The notes beneath the pieces are model-generated. The model was not told the origin of the DNA. It did no database searches and saw nothing but the letters and a program-made list of their open reading frames with translations. The translations under genes were made by a program, and so were the position numbers. A stretch of 7,296 nt of DNA, from the NCBI GenBank assembly GCA_934454745.1, contig CAKSGP010000072.1, positions 1-7,296 on the forward strand. Direction: 5' to 3'. The stretch comes from an uncultured Clostridia bacterium. GTDB taxonomy: Bacteria; Bacillota; Clostridia; UBA1381. Below, one piece after another: positions 1 to 5,862 of this stretch; position 1 is the first letter of the stretch; every line of letters begins with the position of its first letter.

Positions 1-881
1 CCTGTATCCTGATATGCACTGTGTCCTGCACCTATTGAATATACAAGACCGCATTTTTCACGTATGTTATAAAATAGCCTCGATGACATTCCGCTTCCGA
101 ATACATTATTAAAAACAAGCAAGGAATACACTCTATCATCATATATATCTATACCGTTAAATCCCGTAACAAGCTGTATCTGCTCAAAATCGCGGTTTAA
201 TGATGCTCTCTTTGGGCTGTACACGGCTTTTTCGTATGTTACTTCATTGTCAGATATATTGCGTTTACCAAAATATTCATTAAGCTTTTCGAAAAGCGAA
301 TCGTCTATTTTACCTGCGGCGGCAATGATTATACTTTTTGATGTATAATGAGATTTCATATACTCACGCATAGATTCAGGTGTTATATTGTATAATTGCT
401 CAGAAGCACCAAGTATAGGTCTGCCCATAGGCGTCTTGCCCCATACTGCCTCTGAAAACAGGTCATACACAACATCCTCTGGACTATCCTCGTACATTGC
501 AATTTCCTCAAGCACCACTCTGCGTTCAAGGTCCATATCCTCGCGGGATAATTTGGGGCAGAACACCATATCCGAAAGAACATCCATTGCCACCTCTGTA
601 TGTTCGCTTAAGGTCTTTGTATAGAAGCAAGTACATTCACGGGTTGTAAAGGCGTTTAAATGACCGCCCACCGAATCCATTTTAATAGCTATATCACGCG
701 CTGACTTTGATTCTGTCCCCTTAAATACCATATGCTCAATAAAATGAGACATTCCGTTTTCTTCTGCTTTTTCGTGACGTGAACCGTTACCCACCCAAAC
801 TCCAAGGGAAACCGATTCAGCATAGGGCACGACTTCGGCATATACCTTTATTCCATTTTGCAGTTCCTTATATATGTACAT
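1..881 (-). CDS. M16-family zinc metallopeptidase (MlpA/YmxG-like), C-terminal part outside the window
   Basis: Zinc-dependent processing peptidase of the M16 (pitrilysin / mitochondrial processing peptidase) family, probably cytoplasmic as no signal peptide is seen. 293 codons are visible and the frame is open at position 1. The N-terminal domain has the inverted zinc motif HFIEH (His46, Glu49, His50), and a Glu 76 residues on (Glu126, in VVLEEIAMYEDSP) fits the third zinc ligand. The second half carries the conserved block GSGMSSRLFYNIREKCGLVYS (Arg268, Tyr281), which contacts substrate in this family. Complete members are about 410-430 residues, so roughly 120-130 are missing. Start: ATG at 881 lies 8 bases after GAGGG (894-890). 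An ATG at 885 in another frame stops after five codons. The catalytic motif shows this is an active-type subunit and not an inactive partner. The natural substrate is unknown. A hairpin separates it from the upstream kinase, so it is probably transcribed on its own. Confidence 0.93.
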   Translation of the reverse strand, partial: MYIYKELQNGIKVYAEVVPYAESVSLGVWVGNGSRHEKAEENGMSHFIEHMVFKGTESKSARDIAIKMDSVGGHLNAFTTRECTCFYTKTLSEHTEVAMDVLSDMVFCPKLSREDMDLERRVVLEEIAMYEDSPEDVVYDLFSEAVWGKTPMGRPILGASEQLYNITPESMREYMKSHYTSKSIIIAAAGKIDDSLFEKLNEYFGKRNISDNEVTYEKAVYSPKRASLNRDFEQIQLVTGFNGIDIYDDRVYSLLVFNNVFGSGMSSRLFYNIREKCGLVYSIGAGHSAYQDT

Positions 882-950
882 ACATTAATCCCTCATATAG
901 TTTATTATGCTTTACTGATTATTATTACATCTGATGTCTTAACCTAATTC

Positions 951-979
951 ATTGTACCTTATGAATACCTAATTTTTAA
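951..979 (-). promoter_or_regulatory. Possible promoter of the M16 peptidase gene
   Basis: On the minus strand, TTAAAA (979-974, four of six matches to the -35 consensus) and TACAAT (956-951, five of six for -10) are 17 bases apart. The predicted transcript would start near 944 and give a leader of about 60 bases before the ATG at 881. The site begins just after the hairpin that ends the kinase gene, so a new promoter is expected here. The region is very AT-rich, so chance matches are easy. Confidence 0.35.
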
Positions 980-983
980 CAAG

Positions 984-1022
984 AAATATGCAGAGTATCC
1001 CTTTAGGGCACTCCACATATTT
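984..1022 (-). terminator. Rho-independent terminator after the sugar kinase gene
   Basis: An inverted repeat begins one base after the kinase stop codon. Read on the minus strand, AAATATG pairs with CATATTT, then two G-U pairs, GAGT with ACTC, and CCC with GGG around a TAAA loop. One G opposite AT makes a small bulge. The strand then runs TTTCTTGTT, a moderate U-tract. On the plus strand the same hairpin is followed by TTTTTT (1018-1025 region), so it could stop transcription in both directions. Confidence 0.72.
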
Positions 1023-1023
1023 T

Positions 1024-2052
1024 TTATCTTGTCATTTCGTCTTGAATTCCTACAGCTTTGTGGGATGATATAACAGACATGACCTCATCAATAGAGCTTA
1101 TAGACAAATCACCCGAAACTGTATTTTTAATCGCACTTAAGGCATTTCCCACCGACATAGCATCTTCAATTTTCATTCCCGAAAGTATGCCATAGAGAAT
1201 ACCTGCAACATATGCATCGCCACTCCCTACCCTGTCTATAACCTCAATATTTTCATAGCGTGGTTCTTCGTAGAAGTTGCCATCGTAATATATTCTGGAG
1301 CCGAAGTTGTGCTTGGTGGGGCTAACAACCTCTCTACAAGTTGTAGCAACAATTTTGCATCCGTATTCATCGGCATATCTCTTCATTATTTCGTCAAGAG
1401 AGCCTGTTTTTTGCATCATACGGCGAGAGGTTTCCTCTGAAACAAAGAGTATATCTACAAGCGGAAGAATGCTTGTTATAACCTTTCTTGCATCCTCTTC
1501 GCTCCAAAGTGTAGCACGATAGTTGACATCAAAGCTTATAGCAACACCCTGCTCCTTCATCCTTTTTATAACCTCTAATGCAGTATTCTGAAGTGTAGCG
1601 CCAAGCGCAAGAGTTATTGAGCTTATATGAAACACCCTTGTTTTATTATAAATTTCGCAAGGGATATCACCTAAACCAAGGCTACACACCGAAGAATTTG
1701 CCCTATCATATACAACTGCAGATTTACGAGGATATACACCACTTTCGTAATAATAAATACCAAGTCTTTTTTCATTGGAATAATCCCATACAACATAATC
1801 ATCGGAAACACTGCCATAGCGTATTCTCCTGGCTATAAAATGTCCCATTTTATTTTTAGGAAGTTTGGTAACAATTGCCGAACGAATACCTAAATTTGCA
1901 GCACCTGATGCAACATTAAACTCTGAGCCTCCGCAGTTTTTTTCAAATACTTCGCTCTGAGATATTTTTTCTTTGTCGGGCGGAGAGAGTCTTAACATAA
2001 CCTCGCCTAAGCTTATGAGGTCAAAGTCTGCTTTTGGTTTAATAAAGTTCAT
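1024..2052 (-). CDS. kdgK: PfkB-family carbohydrate kinase, probable 2-dehydro-3-deoxygluconokinase
   Basis: ATP-dependent cytoplasmic sugar kinase of the ribokinase/PfkB fold, 342 residues, normal for the family. Residues 40-50 (CGGSEFNVASG) form the first PfkB signature near the sugar site. FDVNYR (174-179) followed by LW matches the substrate-side block typical of KDG kinases. DRVGSGDAYVAG (273-284) is the second signature, with the anion-hole glycines and catalytic base Asp279. The RVGSGD form, rather than the common TxGAGD, is usual for KDG kinases, which make 2-keto-3-deoxy-6-phosphogluconate from KDG. The expected partner, KDPG aldolase, is not in this window, so substrate is inferred from motifs alone and another 2-keto sugar or fructose-type hexose is possible. 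Start: ATG at 2052 follows AGGGGG (2064-2059) by 6 bases. It has its own promoter and terminator, so it appears monocistronic. It ends in TAA. Confidence 0.85.
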   Translation of the reverse strand: MNFIKPKADFDLISLGEVMLRLSPPDKEKISQSEVFEKNCGGSEFNVASGAANLGIRSAIVTKLPKNKMGHFIARRIRYGSVSDDYVVWDYSNEKRLGIYYYESGVYPRKSAVVYDRANSSVCSLGLGDIPCEIYNKTRVFHISSITLALGATLQNTALEVIKRMKEQGVAISFDVNYRATLWSEEDARKVITSILPLVDILFVSEETSRRMMQKTGSLDEIMKRYADEYGCKIVATTCREVVSPTKHNFGSRIYYDGNFYEEPRYENIEVIDRVGSGDAYVAGILYGILSGMKIEDAMSVGNALSAIKNTVSGDLSISSIDEVMSVISSHKAVGIQDEMTR

Positions 2053-2082
2053 ATAAATCCCCCTTACATCATGTGTATTTAT

Positions 2083-2111
2083 ATTCTATCATACACCACT
2101 ATAAAAATCAA
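2083..2111 (-). promoter_or_regulatory. Sigma-A type promoter of the sugar kinase gene
   Basis: On the minus strand, TTGATT (2111-2106, -35, four of six) and TAGAAT (2088-2083, -10, five of six) are exactly 17 bases apart. A TG one base before the -10 (TGATAGAAT) makes it an extended -10 site. Transcription should start near 2076, leaving about 24 bases of leader, enough for the AGGGGG ribosome site but too short for a riboswitch. The -35 begins five bases after the T-run of the preceding terminator. Confidence 0.72.
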
Positions 2112-2116
2112 GTGTT

Positions 2117-2183
2117 AAAAAAAGGGGTGCATAAAAAAGCGTCACAGTCATTAAAACTACTACGCAATTTTTATGCACCCCTT
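2117..2183 (-). terminator. Large Rho-independent terminator ending the five-gene operon
   Basis: A perfect 16-bp inverted repeat, AAGGGGTGCATAAAAA at 2122-2137 and its complement at 2168-2183, encloses 30 bases. The interior can pair further: GCGT (2139-2142) with ACGC (2162-2165), then AGT with ACT. On the minus strand the stem is followed by seven T residues (2123-2117), so it works as a terminator for the hydrolase gene that ends at 2214. The plus strand lacks a T-run after the stem. The 62-base hairpin is larger than an ordinary terminator, and a small palindromic repeat adopted as a terminator is an alternative. Confidence 0.88.
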
Positions 2184-2213
2184 GGACTATTTAACAGCCC
2201 TCATCTTTTGGGA

Positions 2214-3167
2214 CTAAATAGCTTTCTTACAATCTGCACGTATCAGTTTATCACTCGATATGTCATATTCGCCCATATCTGCTTTAAATATGCAGTTATC
2301 TTCATAATGTTTATAATAATATATTCCCTTATCGGCGTTCATACAAGATGAGTATATACTGTACTCTAAGCCGTTCTCGGTTATAACACAGCCTTTTGGC
2401 TGTTCTACTGCAGACAGCATATGGAAAAACTGATTTACACTATCCTTCTCATTATCACATTTGTGCATATTATGAGAGACAAAAACGCCTCTTACAAACC
2501 GTGATTGTGATGAATAATCTCCCGGCAAACCCAATGCGCCCATTCCTCTTGAATAGGTTTCAAGGTTCAGTTTCTTTGAAAAGGTATTTTGAGGCTGTGA
2601 CGGAGAAAGTGACATATAGTTATTTAGATTCTGATACTGCATAGGCAACGGCGGGTTGTTTGTTAAAACCCCTGTGGGATTATCGTATATTTCTAAGCCT
2701 TGTGATACAGGTTCTGCAACAATGGACTTCTCCCTATCAGATATTATCCAGTGCATAGGCGTAAGAGGATAATCTTTATTAAACTGCATATCTATTATAT
2801 TTGTTTTCAAAAGAAGTGTCTTAGCTTCATCTGCCGTTTCACATTTAGATAAAACCCATAGGATAAATTCAAAAGGTGTAATATTATACATTCCCTCAAC
2901 AGGCGTATTATAAACTGCATTACCCTGAAAGTTCAAGCCTGCAACGCAAAGTCCTTTTTCATTCACAGCATCAAAATACAGCGGATAATCCTCACAGATT
3001 ATTCCCATTCCGATTATTGCATAATGAGAAGTTACAGACTTTTCCTTCCTGAAATTTACAGGAAATAATTTCGATGTTATTACCACCTATTCGCCATAGG
3101 ACGTTTCCCAGTCAAGATTTCGTCCAAAATAATGGTGTTTTGAATTATAATTTAAAGCTGTACACAT
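2214..3167 (-). pseudogene. bsh: Bile salt hydrolase (choloylglycine hydrolase) interrupted by an in-frame TAG at codon 27
   Basis: N-terminal nucleophile amidase (peptidase family C59) that splits glycine or taurine from conjugated bile acids. The intended product is 317 residues, matching known Gram-positive enzymes of about 316-329. It starts MCTALNY, so Met removal would expose nucleophile Cys2. Other catalytic positions are present: Arg16 and Asp19 (FGRNLDWE), Asn79 (AGLNF), Asn170 (GVLTNNP) and Arg223 (SQSRFVR). These correspond to C2, R18, D21, N82, N175 and R228 of the Clostridium perfringens enzyme. Asn79 favours a bile salt hydrolase over penicillin V acylase, which has Tyr there. 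Start: ATG at 3167 is 5 bases after GAGGTGA. Codon 27 (3089-3087) is TAG, between SYGE and VVITSK; family members have an ordinary residue here. The frame is the same on both sides, so this is a nonsense change and not a frameshift. A GTG at 3086 could start a 290-residue fragment, but without Cys2. Last gene of the operon, 36 bases after the MFS gene. Confidence 0.93.
3087..3089 (-). other. Premature TAG (amber) codon in the bile salt hydrolase
   Basis: The plus strand reads CTA here, hence TAG on the coding strand, in frame with ATG 3167 and with the remaining 290 codons. One base change from AAG (Lys), CAG (Gln), TTG (Leu) or GAG (Glu) would produce it. The site is in the segment after the GRNLDWE motif, where homologues vary in residue but do not stop. 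TAG is used as a normal terminator elsewhere in this window (ends of the hydrolase at 2214 and the kinase at 4385). Confidence 0.9.
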
Positions 3168-3172
3168 TGTAA

Positions 3173-3179
3173 TCACCTC
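3173..3179 (-). promoter_or_regulatory. Ribosome binding site fixing the true bile salt hydrolase start
   Basis: GAGGTGA (extending to GAGGTGAT) is almost fully complementary to the 3' end of 16S rRNA and stands 5 bases before ATG 3167. By contrast the GTG at 3086 has only weak purine runs before it. This decides that translation is set up to begin at the Cys2-containing N-terminus, upstream of the premature stop. Confidence 0.85.
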
Positions 3180-3203
3180 ATAAATATTATACACGTAATT
3201 TGA

Positions 3204-4379
3204 TTATTTATTATGATACAGAAGTGCCACCCCAATAAGAAGTATTACAGGGAAAATTATACTGCATAATATCCCAAGCCGTAAATTACCCCCAAGAACC
3301 CCCGTCATAAACCCTGCTAATGCCGGGCCAGTTGAGCAGCCTATGTCGCCACCAAAAGCACAAAGTGCATACATAGTAGTACCGCCTGACTTTACACGCT
3401 GTGATGCTAACACTATTACACCGGGCCAGAACATAGCAACAGACAATCCGCAAAGGAGACAGCCCAAAAGTCCTGATAATGCAGAATTTGGGACACCTAT
3501 AAGAATATAACTTATGATACATAGTATGGCACTGGCAATAAGCATCCAATAAAGAGAGATGTGATGTGAATATTTTGCATAAACCGTTCTCACAATTCCC
3601 ATACACAGAGAAAAACCGCACACACCTATAATATCTCCCCAGGCTTTTGGGAATTTAAAGCCTTCCTCAACAAAGGTTGATGCCCATTGTCCCACTGTAA
3701 GCTCCGAGGCTCCCGCACAAAGCATTATAACCATTATTATCCAGAATACTCTTTGTGAGAAAAGCTCCATATAATTGGGTTTATCCTCCGTTTCCTCTGC
3801 AATAGGATAAAGGGGAGCATTTATAAATAAGCAAGCATTTATAAATGGTATTACTGCCCAAAGACATGTGAGGATTTTCCAGTTATCTATACCAAACACC
3901 GCAAAGAACGCCGTAGAAATCAGTACAACCCCCACGACTCCCCAACAATAGAATGAGTGCATAATGCTCATAATTCTTGTCTTATTTTTAATAGGACAGG
4001 CTTCTATAACAGGATTGAGCAATATCTCAATCAACCCTGCACCCACAGCATATACCCCAACTGCTATAACAAGTGCTGTAAATGGATCTGTTAATGATGG
4101 CATAAATGCCATTAAGCAAAGTCCTGTACCGCACATAATATGGCATAGCACAAGGCAGGTCCTATACCCTATCCTTTTTGCATATTTTGATGCTGCAATA
4201 TCCGTTAAAAGCTGTATAACAAAATTAATTATTACTAAAAATGTTATTTTCTCAAAGGGTATCCCATAGGTTTTATGAAAGGTAACAAATAATAGCGGTG
4301 CAAAATTCACCGCTATTGCTTGAGATACAAAACCTATAAAACACGCCGTGACAGTCTTTATATATGATCTATTTTCCAT
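3204..4379 (-). CDS. Major facilitator superfamily transporter, 12 predicted helices
   Basis: Integral membrane secondary transporter of 391 residues, normal for MFS. Hydrophobic segments are visible at about 8-30, 44-63, 73-92, 99-121, 140-160, 168-187, 210-228, 247-264, 275-295, 299-322, 335-357 and 366-387, split by a polar central loop (191-209) into two six-helix halves. Basic residues cluster in the loop after helix 2 (KYAKRIGYR, 65-73), the usual position of MFS motif A. HSFYCWG (141-147) and a polar ELTVGQW stretch (226-232) in helix 7 resemble FucP-like sugar-transporter relatives common in gut Clostridia and Bacteroides. The substrate cannot be told from sequence. The ATG is 5 bases after the preceding gene's stop, and its AGG ribosome site overlaps that stop, so translational coupling is likely. 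The next gene downstream is the bile salt hydrolase, which makes bile acids or released glycine/taurine possible cargo; this is inference only. Ends in TAA. Confidence 0.88.
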   Translation of the reverse strand: MENRSYIKTVTACFIGFVSQAIAVNFAPLLFVTFHKTYGIPFEKITFLVIINFVIQLLTDIAASKYAKRIGYRTCLVLCHIMCGTGLCLMAFMPSLTDPFTALVIAVGVYAVGAGLIEILLNPVIEACPIKNKTRIMSIMHSFYCWGVVGVVLISTAFFAVFGIDNWKILTCLWAVIPFINACLFINAPLYPIAEETEDKPNYMELFSQRVFWIIMVIMLCAGASELTVGQWASTFVEEGFKFPKAWGDIIGVCGFSLCMGIVRTVYAKYSHHISLYWMLIASAILCIISYILIGVPNSALSGLLGCLLCGLSVAMFWPGVIVLASQRVKSGGTTMYALCAFGGDIGCSTGPALAGFMTGVLGGNLRLGILCSIIFPVILLIGVALLYHNK

Positions 4380-4384
4380 TTATT

Positions 4385-5071
4385 CTACCTGTTATTTGAT
4401 ATTAATGATAGTGCAAGCTCTCTTATGTCATTTGAAATATCGGAAATATCCCTGACATTTCCGTCACAATCAACACAGGATATAACACTCCAGCCAAGAA
4501 TATTTGCAATATCCTTGGCATTATTATAGCTCTTTTTTAAGTATTTGCTATTACGCTCGTGAATATCCTTTTTATCCGAATTATCAATTTTATTTACACG
4601 CTCTGCCATAAGTTTTTGTGCCATTTCAGTGGGCATATCAAGAAAAATGGTTGCATCAGGACACGGAAGTCCCAAATGCCCATACTCAAGCTCCAAGAGC
4701 CAGCTTATGAATTTTTCTTTCTCACTTGCATCGTCTATTTTTGATGCCTGATGTATAATATTTGACGGAACGTATCTGTCTGCAATTATTACTGTGCCGT
4801 TATCATAATCCTTGCCCCAGTCCTTGCGAAAGGTGGCAAATCTGTCCACTGCATAAAAGGTTGATGCGGCATAGGCATTAACATCATCAGGATTGTCGCC
4901 AAATTCCCCTGCAAGATACATTTTTACCAATGCAGAGGAGTCGCAATCATATGCAGGAAATGAAACAAGTCTTGAGGGAATACCCATATCCATTAAGGTT
5001 TTATAAAGCTTCTCCGATTGTGTTTGCTTTCCGCTTGAATCGGTACCCTCAATCGCAATTAATATTCCCAT
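4385..5071 (-). CDS. tmk: Thymidylate kinase-like P-loop kinase
   Basis: Cytoplasmic nucleoside monophosphate kinase, expected to convert dTMP to dTDP with ATP. 228 residues, slightly longer than the usual 205-215. The P-loop is GTDSSGKQTQ (residues 9-18, Lys15). The residue after Lys is Gln instead of Ser/Thr, with Thr one place later. AVDRFA (74-79) is the DR motif of the nucleotide site, and ADRYVPSN (97-104) matches the DRY block. The lid region lies around 157-175 (ERVNKIDNSDKKDIHERN), then a family-typical C-terminal helix. This looks like the divergent group of TMP kinase homologues, and a canonical tmk next to holB may exist elsewhere in the genome, so another deoxynucleotide substrate cannot be excluded. 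GAGGA lies 7 bases before the ATG and overlaps the end of the glycosyltransferase gene, whose stop is 2 bases away, so the genes are coupled. It ends in TAG. Confidence 0.83.
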   Translation of the reverse strand: MGILIAIEGTDSSGKQTQSEKLYKTLMDMGIPSRLVSFPAYDCDSSALVKMYLAGEFGDNPDDVNAYAASTFYAVDRFATFRKDWGKDYDNGTVIIADRYVPSNIIHQASKIDDASEKEKFISWLLELEYGHLGLPCPDATIFLDMPTEMAQKLMAERVNKIDNSDKKDIHERNSKYLKKSYNNAKDIANILGWSVISCVDCDGNVRDISDISNDIRELALSLISNNR

Positions 5072-5073
5072 AA

Positions 5074-5820
5074 TTATTCCTCACTCTGCTTGAACTTTCT
5101 GCCCTTTACAAGAACAGTAAAACCGAATTTAGGTAACGCAAGCATACGTCCTGCACGACTTGGCTGTTTCATAAGCCTATAAAACCATTCAAGTCCGTGT
5201 TTACAGTAAAATTCAGGTGCACGCGAGACAGTTTTTGCAAACACGTCAAGACTTCCGCCGATACCCATTGCAACCTTAGCATTAAGCTTATCCCTGTATT
5301 TATCAATCCAAAGCTCCTGCTTGGGTGCTCCAAGACATACAAATATTAAATCAGCACCGGAATTATTAATTTCATCAACTATCCCCTGTTCCTCCTCAGG
5401 CTTAAAATAGCCGTTTCTTGTACCTGCTATTGCAATACCGGGATATTGCTCTTTAAGGTTTTTCGCCGCAATTTCTGCCACCCCAGGCTGTCCGCCGAAC
5501 AAAAATACACTTCTTGAAGTGCCTTTTATACGGTCTAATACCTCACAGGCAATATCATAGCCTGCCGCACGCTCCGATATTGGTTTCCCAAGAATTTTTG
5601 AGGCATACACAACACCGATGCCGTCAGCAGTAAGAAGCTCTGCATTGTTTAAAACTTTAGAGAACTCTTCATTTTTATATGCCGCCATTATTATTTCAGA
5701 ATTAGGCGTATATACCTTATGGAATCCGTCCTCGTTAAAAAACTGCATTATTCTGTCTGCCGCACTATGAATATTTACCATATCCACCCATACACCAAGA
5801 ATATTAACTCTATCCTTCAT
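5074..5820 (-). CDS. TagA/WecG/CpsF-family glycosyltransferase (GT26)
   Basis: Glycosyltransferase of family GT26, whose members add ManNAc or a related sugar from a UDP-sugar onto undecaprenyl-linked GlcNAc in teichoic acid or cell-surface polysaccharide synthesis. Product is 248 residues from ATG 5820. In that numbering, TPNSE (38-42) and TADGIG (64-69, catalytic Asp66) form the acceptor/active-site region. FLFGGQPG (106-113) begins the donor-binding half, and GAPKQELW (164-171, Gln168) is the family hallmark. The C-terminal basic and aromatic segment (GLEWFYRLMKQPSRAGR, about 209-225) resembles the TagA appendage that docks the enzyme on the membrane. Start: an ATG at 5832 would add four residues, but only ATG 5820 has a well-placed ribosome site. 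Its exact sugar is unknown, and no other wall-polymer genes are present. It follows citrate synthase by 42 bases without a convincing terminator, so co-transcription is likely. Ends in TAA. Confidence 0.88.
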   Translation of the reverse strand: MKDRVNILGVWVDMVNIHSAADRIMQFFNEDGFHKVYTPNSEIIMAAYKNEEFSKVLNNAELLTADGIGVVYASKILGKPISERAAGYDIACEVLDRIKGTSRSVFLFGGQPGVAEIAAKNLKEQYPGIAIAGTRNGYFKPEEEQGIVDEINNSGADLIFVCLGAPKQELWIDKYRDKLNAKVAMGIGGSLDVFAKTVSRAPEFYCKHGLEWFYRLMKQPSRAGRMLALPKFGFTVLVKGRKFKQSEE

Positions 5821-5826
5821 AAAAAA

Positions 5827-5830
5827 CTCC
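5827..5830 (-). promoter_or_regulatory. Ribosome binding site selecting the glycosyltransferase start at 5820
   Basis: GGAG is followed by six T residues and then ATG 5820. The earlier in-frame ATG at 5832 overlaps this motif's upstream side and has only a distant AGG (about 7 bases before it) in a GC-rich GGCGGCGGA run. The shorter start also aligns better with family members, which begin close to the (K/R)xNILGV strand. Confidence 0.65.
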
Positions 5831-5862
5831 ATTCCGCCGCCTTATGTCGGCACAAATAGTAA

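Noticed and set aside
383..624. Short open frames on either strand inside the M16 peptidase gene.
   Set aside because: They overlap a frame with full M16 motifs, have no ribosome sites of note and resemble no known protein.
868..885. ATG at 885 as an alternative M16 start or a leader peptide.
   Set aside because: It is in a different frame and stops after five codons (Met-Tyr-Val-His-Ile); the second ATG at 881 has better spacing to GAGGG. A regulatory minimal ORF is possible but unsupported.
2053..2082. Riboswitch or leader element before the sugar kinase.
   Set aside because: Only about 24 bases lie between the predicted transcription start and the ATG, just enough for the ribosome site.
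2073..2351. Plus-strand open frame crossing the terminator and promoter region.
   Set aside because: It runs through the hairpin and the antisense of the hydrolase C-terminus, has no ribosome site and a low-complexity translation.
3087..3089. Reassignment of TAG to a sense codon throughout this genome.
   Set aside because: TAG ends the thymidylate kinase-like gene and the hydrolase at family-typical lengths, so in this window TAG behaves as a normal stop. Local suppression is not excluded.
3186..3191. Perfect TATAAT on the minus strand between the MFS gene and the bile salt hydrolase, as a private promoter for the hydrolase.
   Set aside because: No -35-like hexamer lies 16-18 bases upstream (the position reads ATAATA), TG is not correctly spaced for an extended -10, and a start 7 bases downstream would fall on the Shine-Dalgarno itself.
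3286..3621. 111-codon minus-strand open frame inside the MFS gene.
   Set aside because: It is an out-of-frame reading of the transporter; its Cys/Tyr/Arg-rich translation is typical of a shadow frame.
5833..5862. Small GC-rich inverted repeat (GCCG / CGGC) between citrate synthase and the glycosyltransferase as a terminator.
   Set aside because: Only four base pairs with an 8-base loop and no T-run after it; too weak to end transcription.
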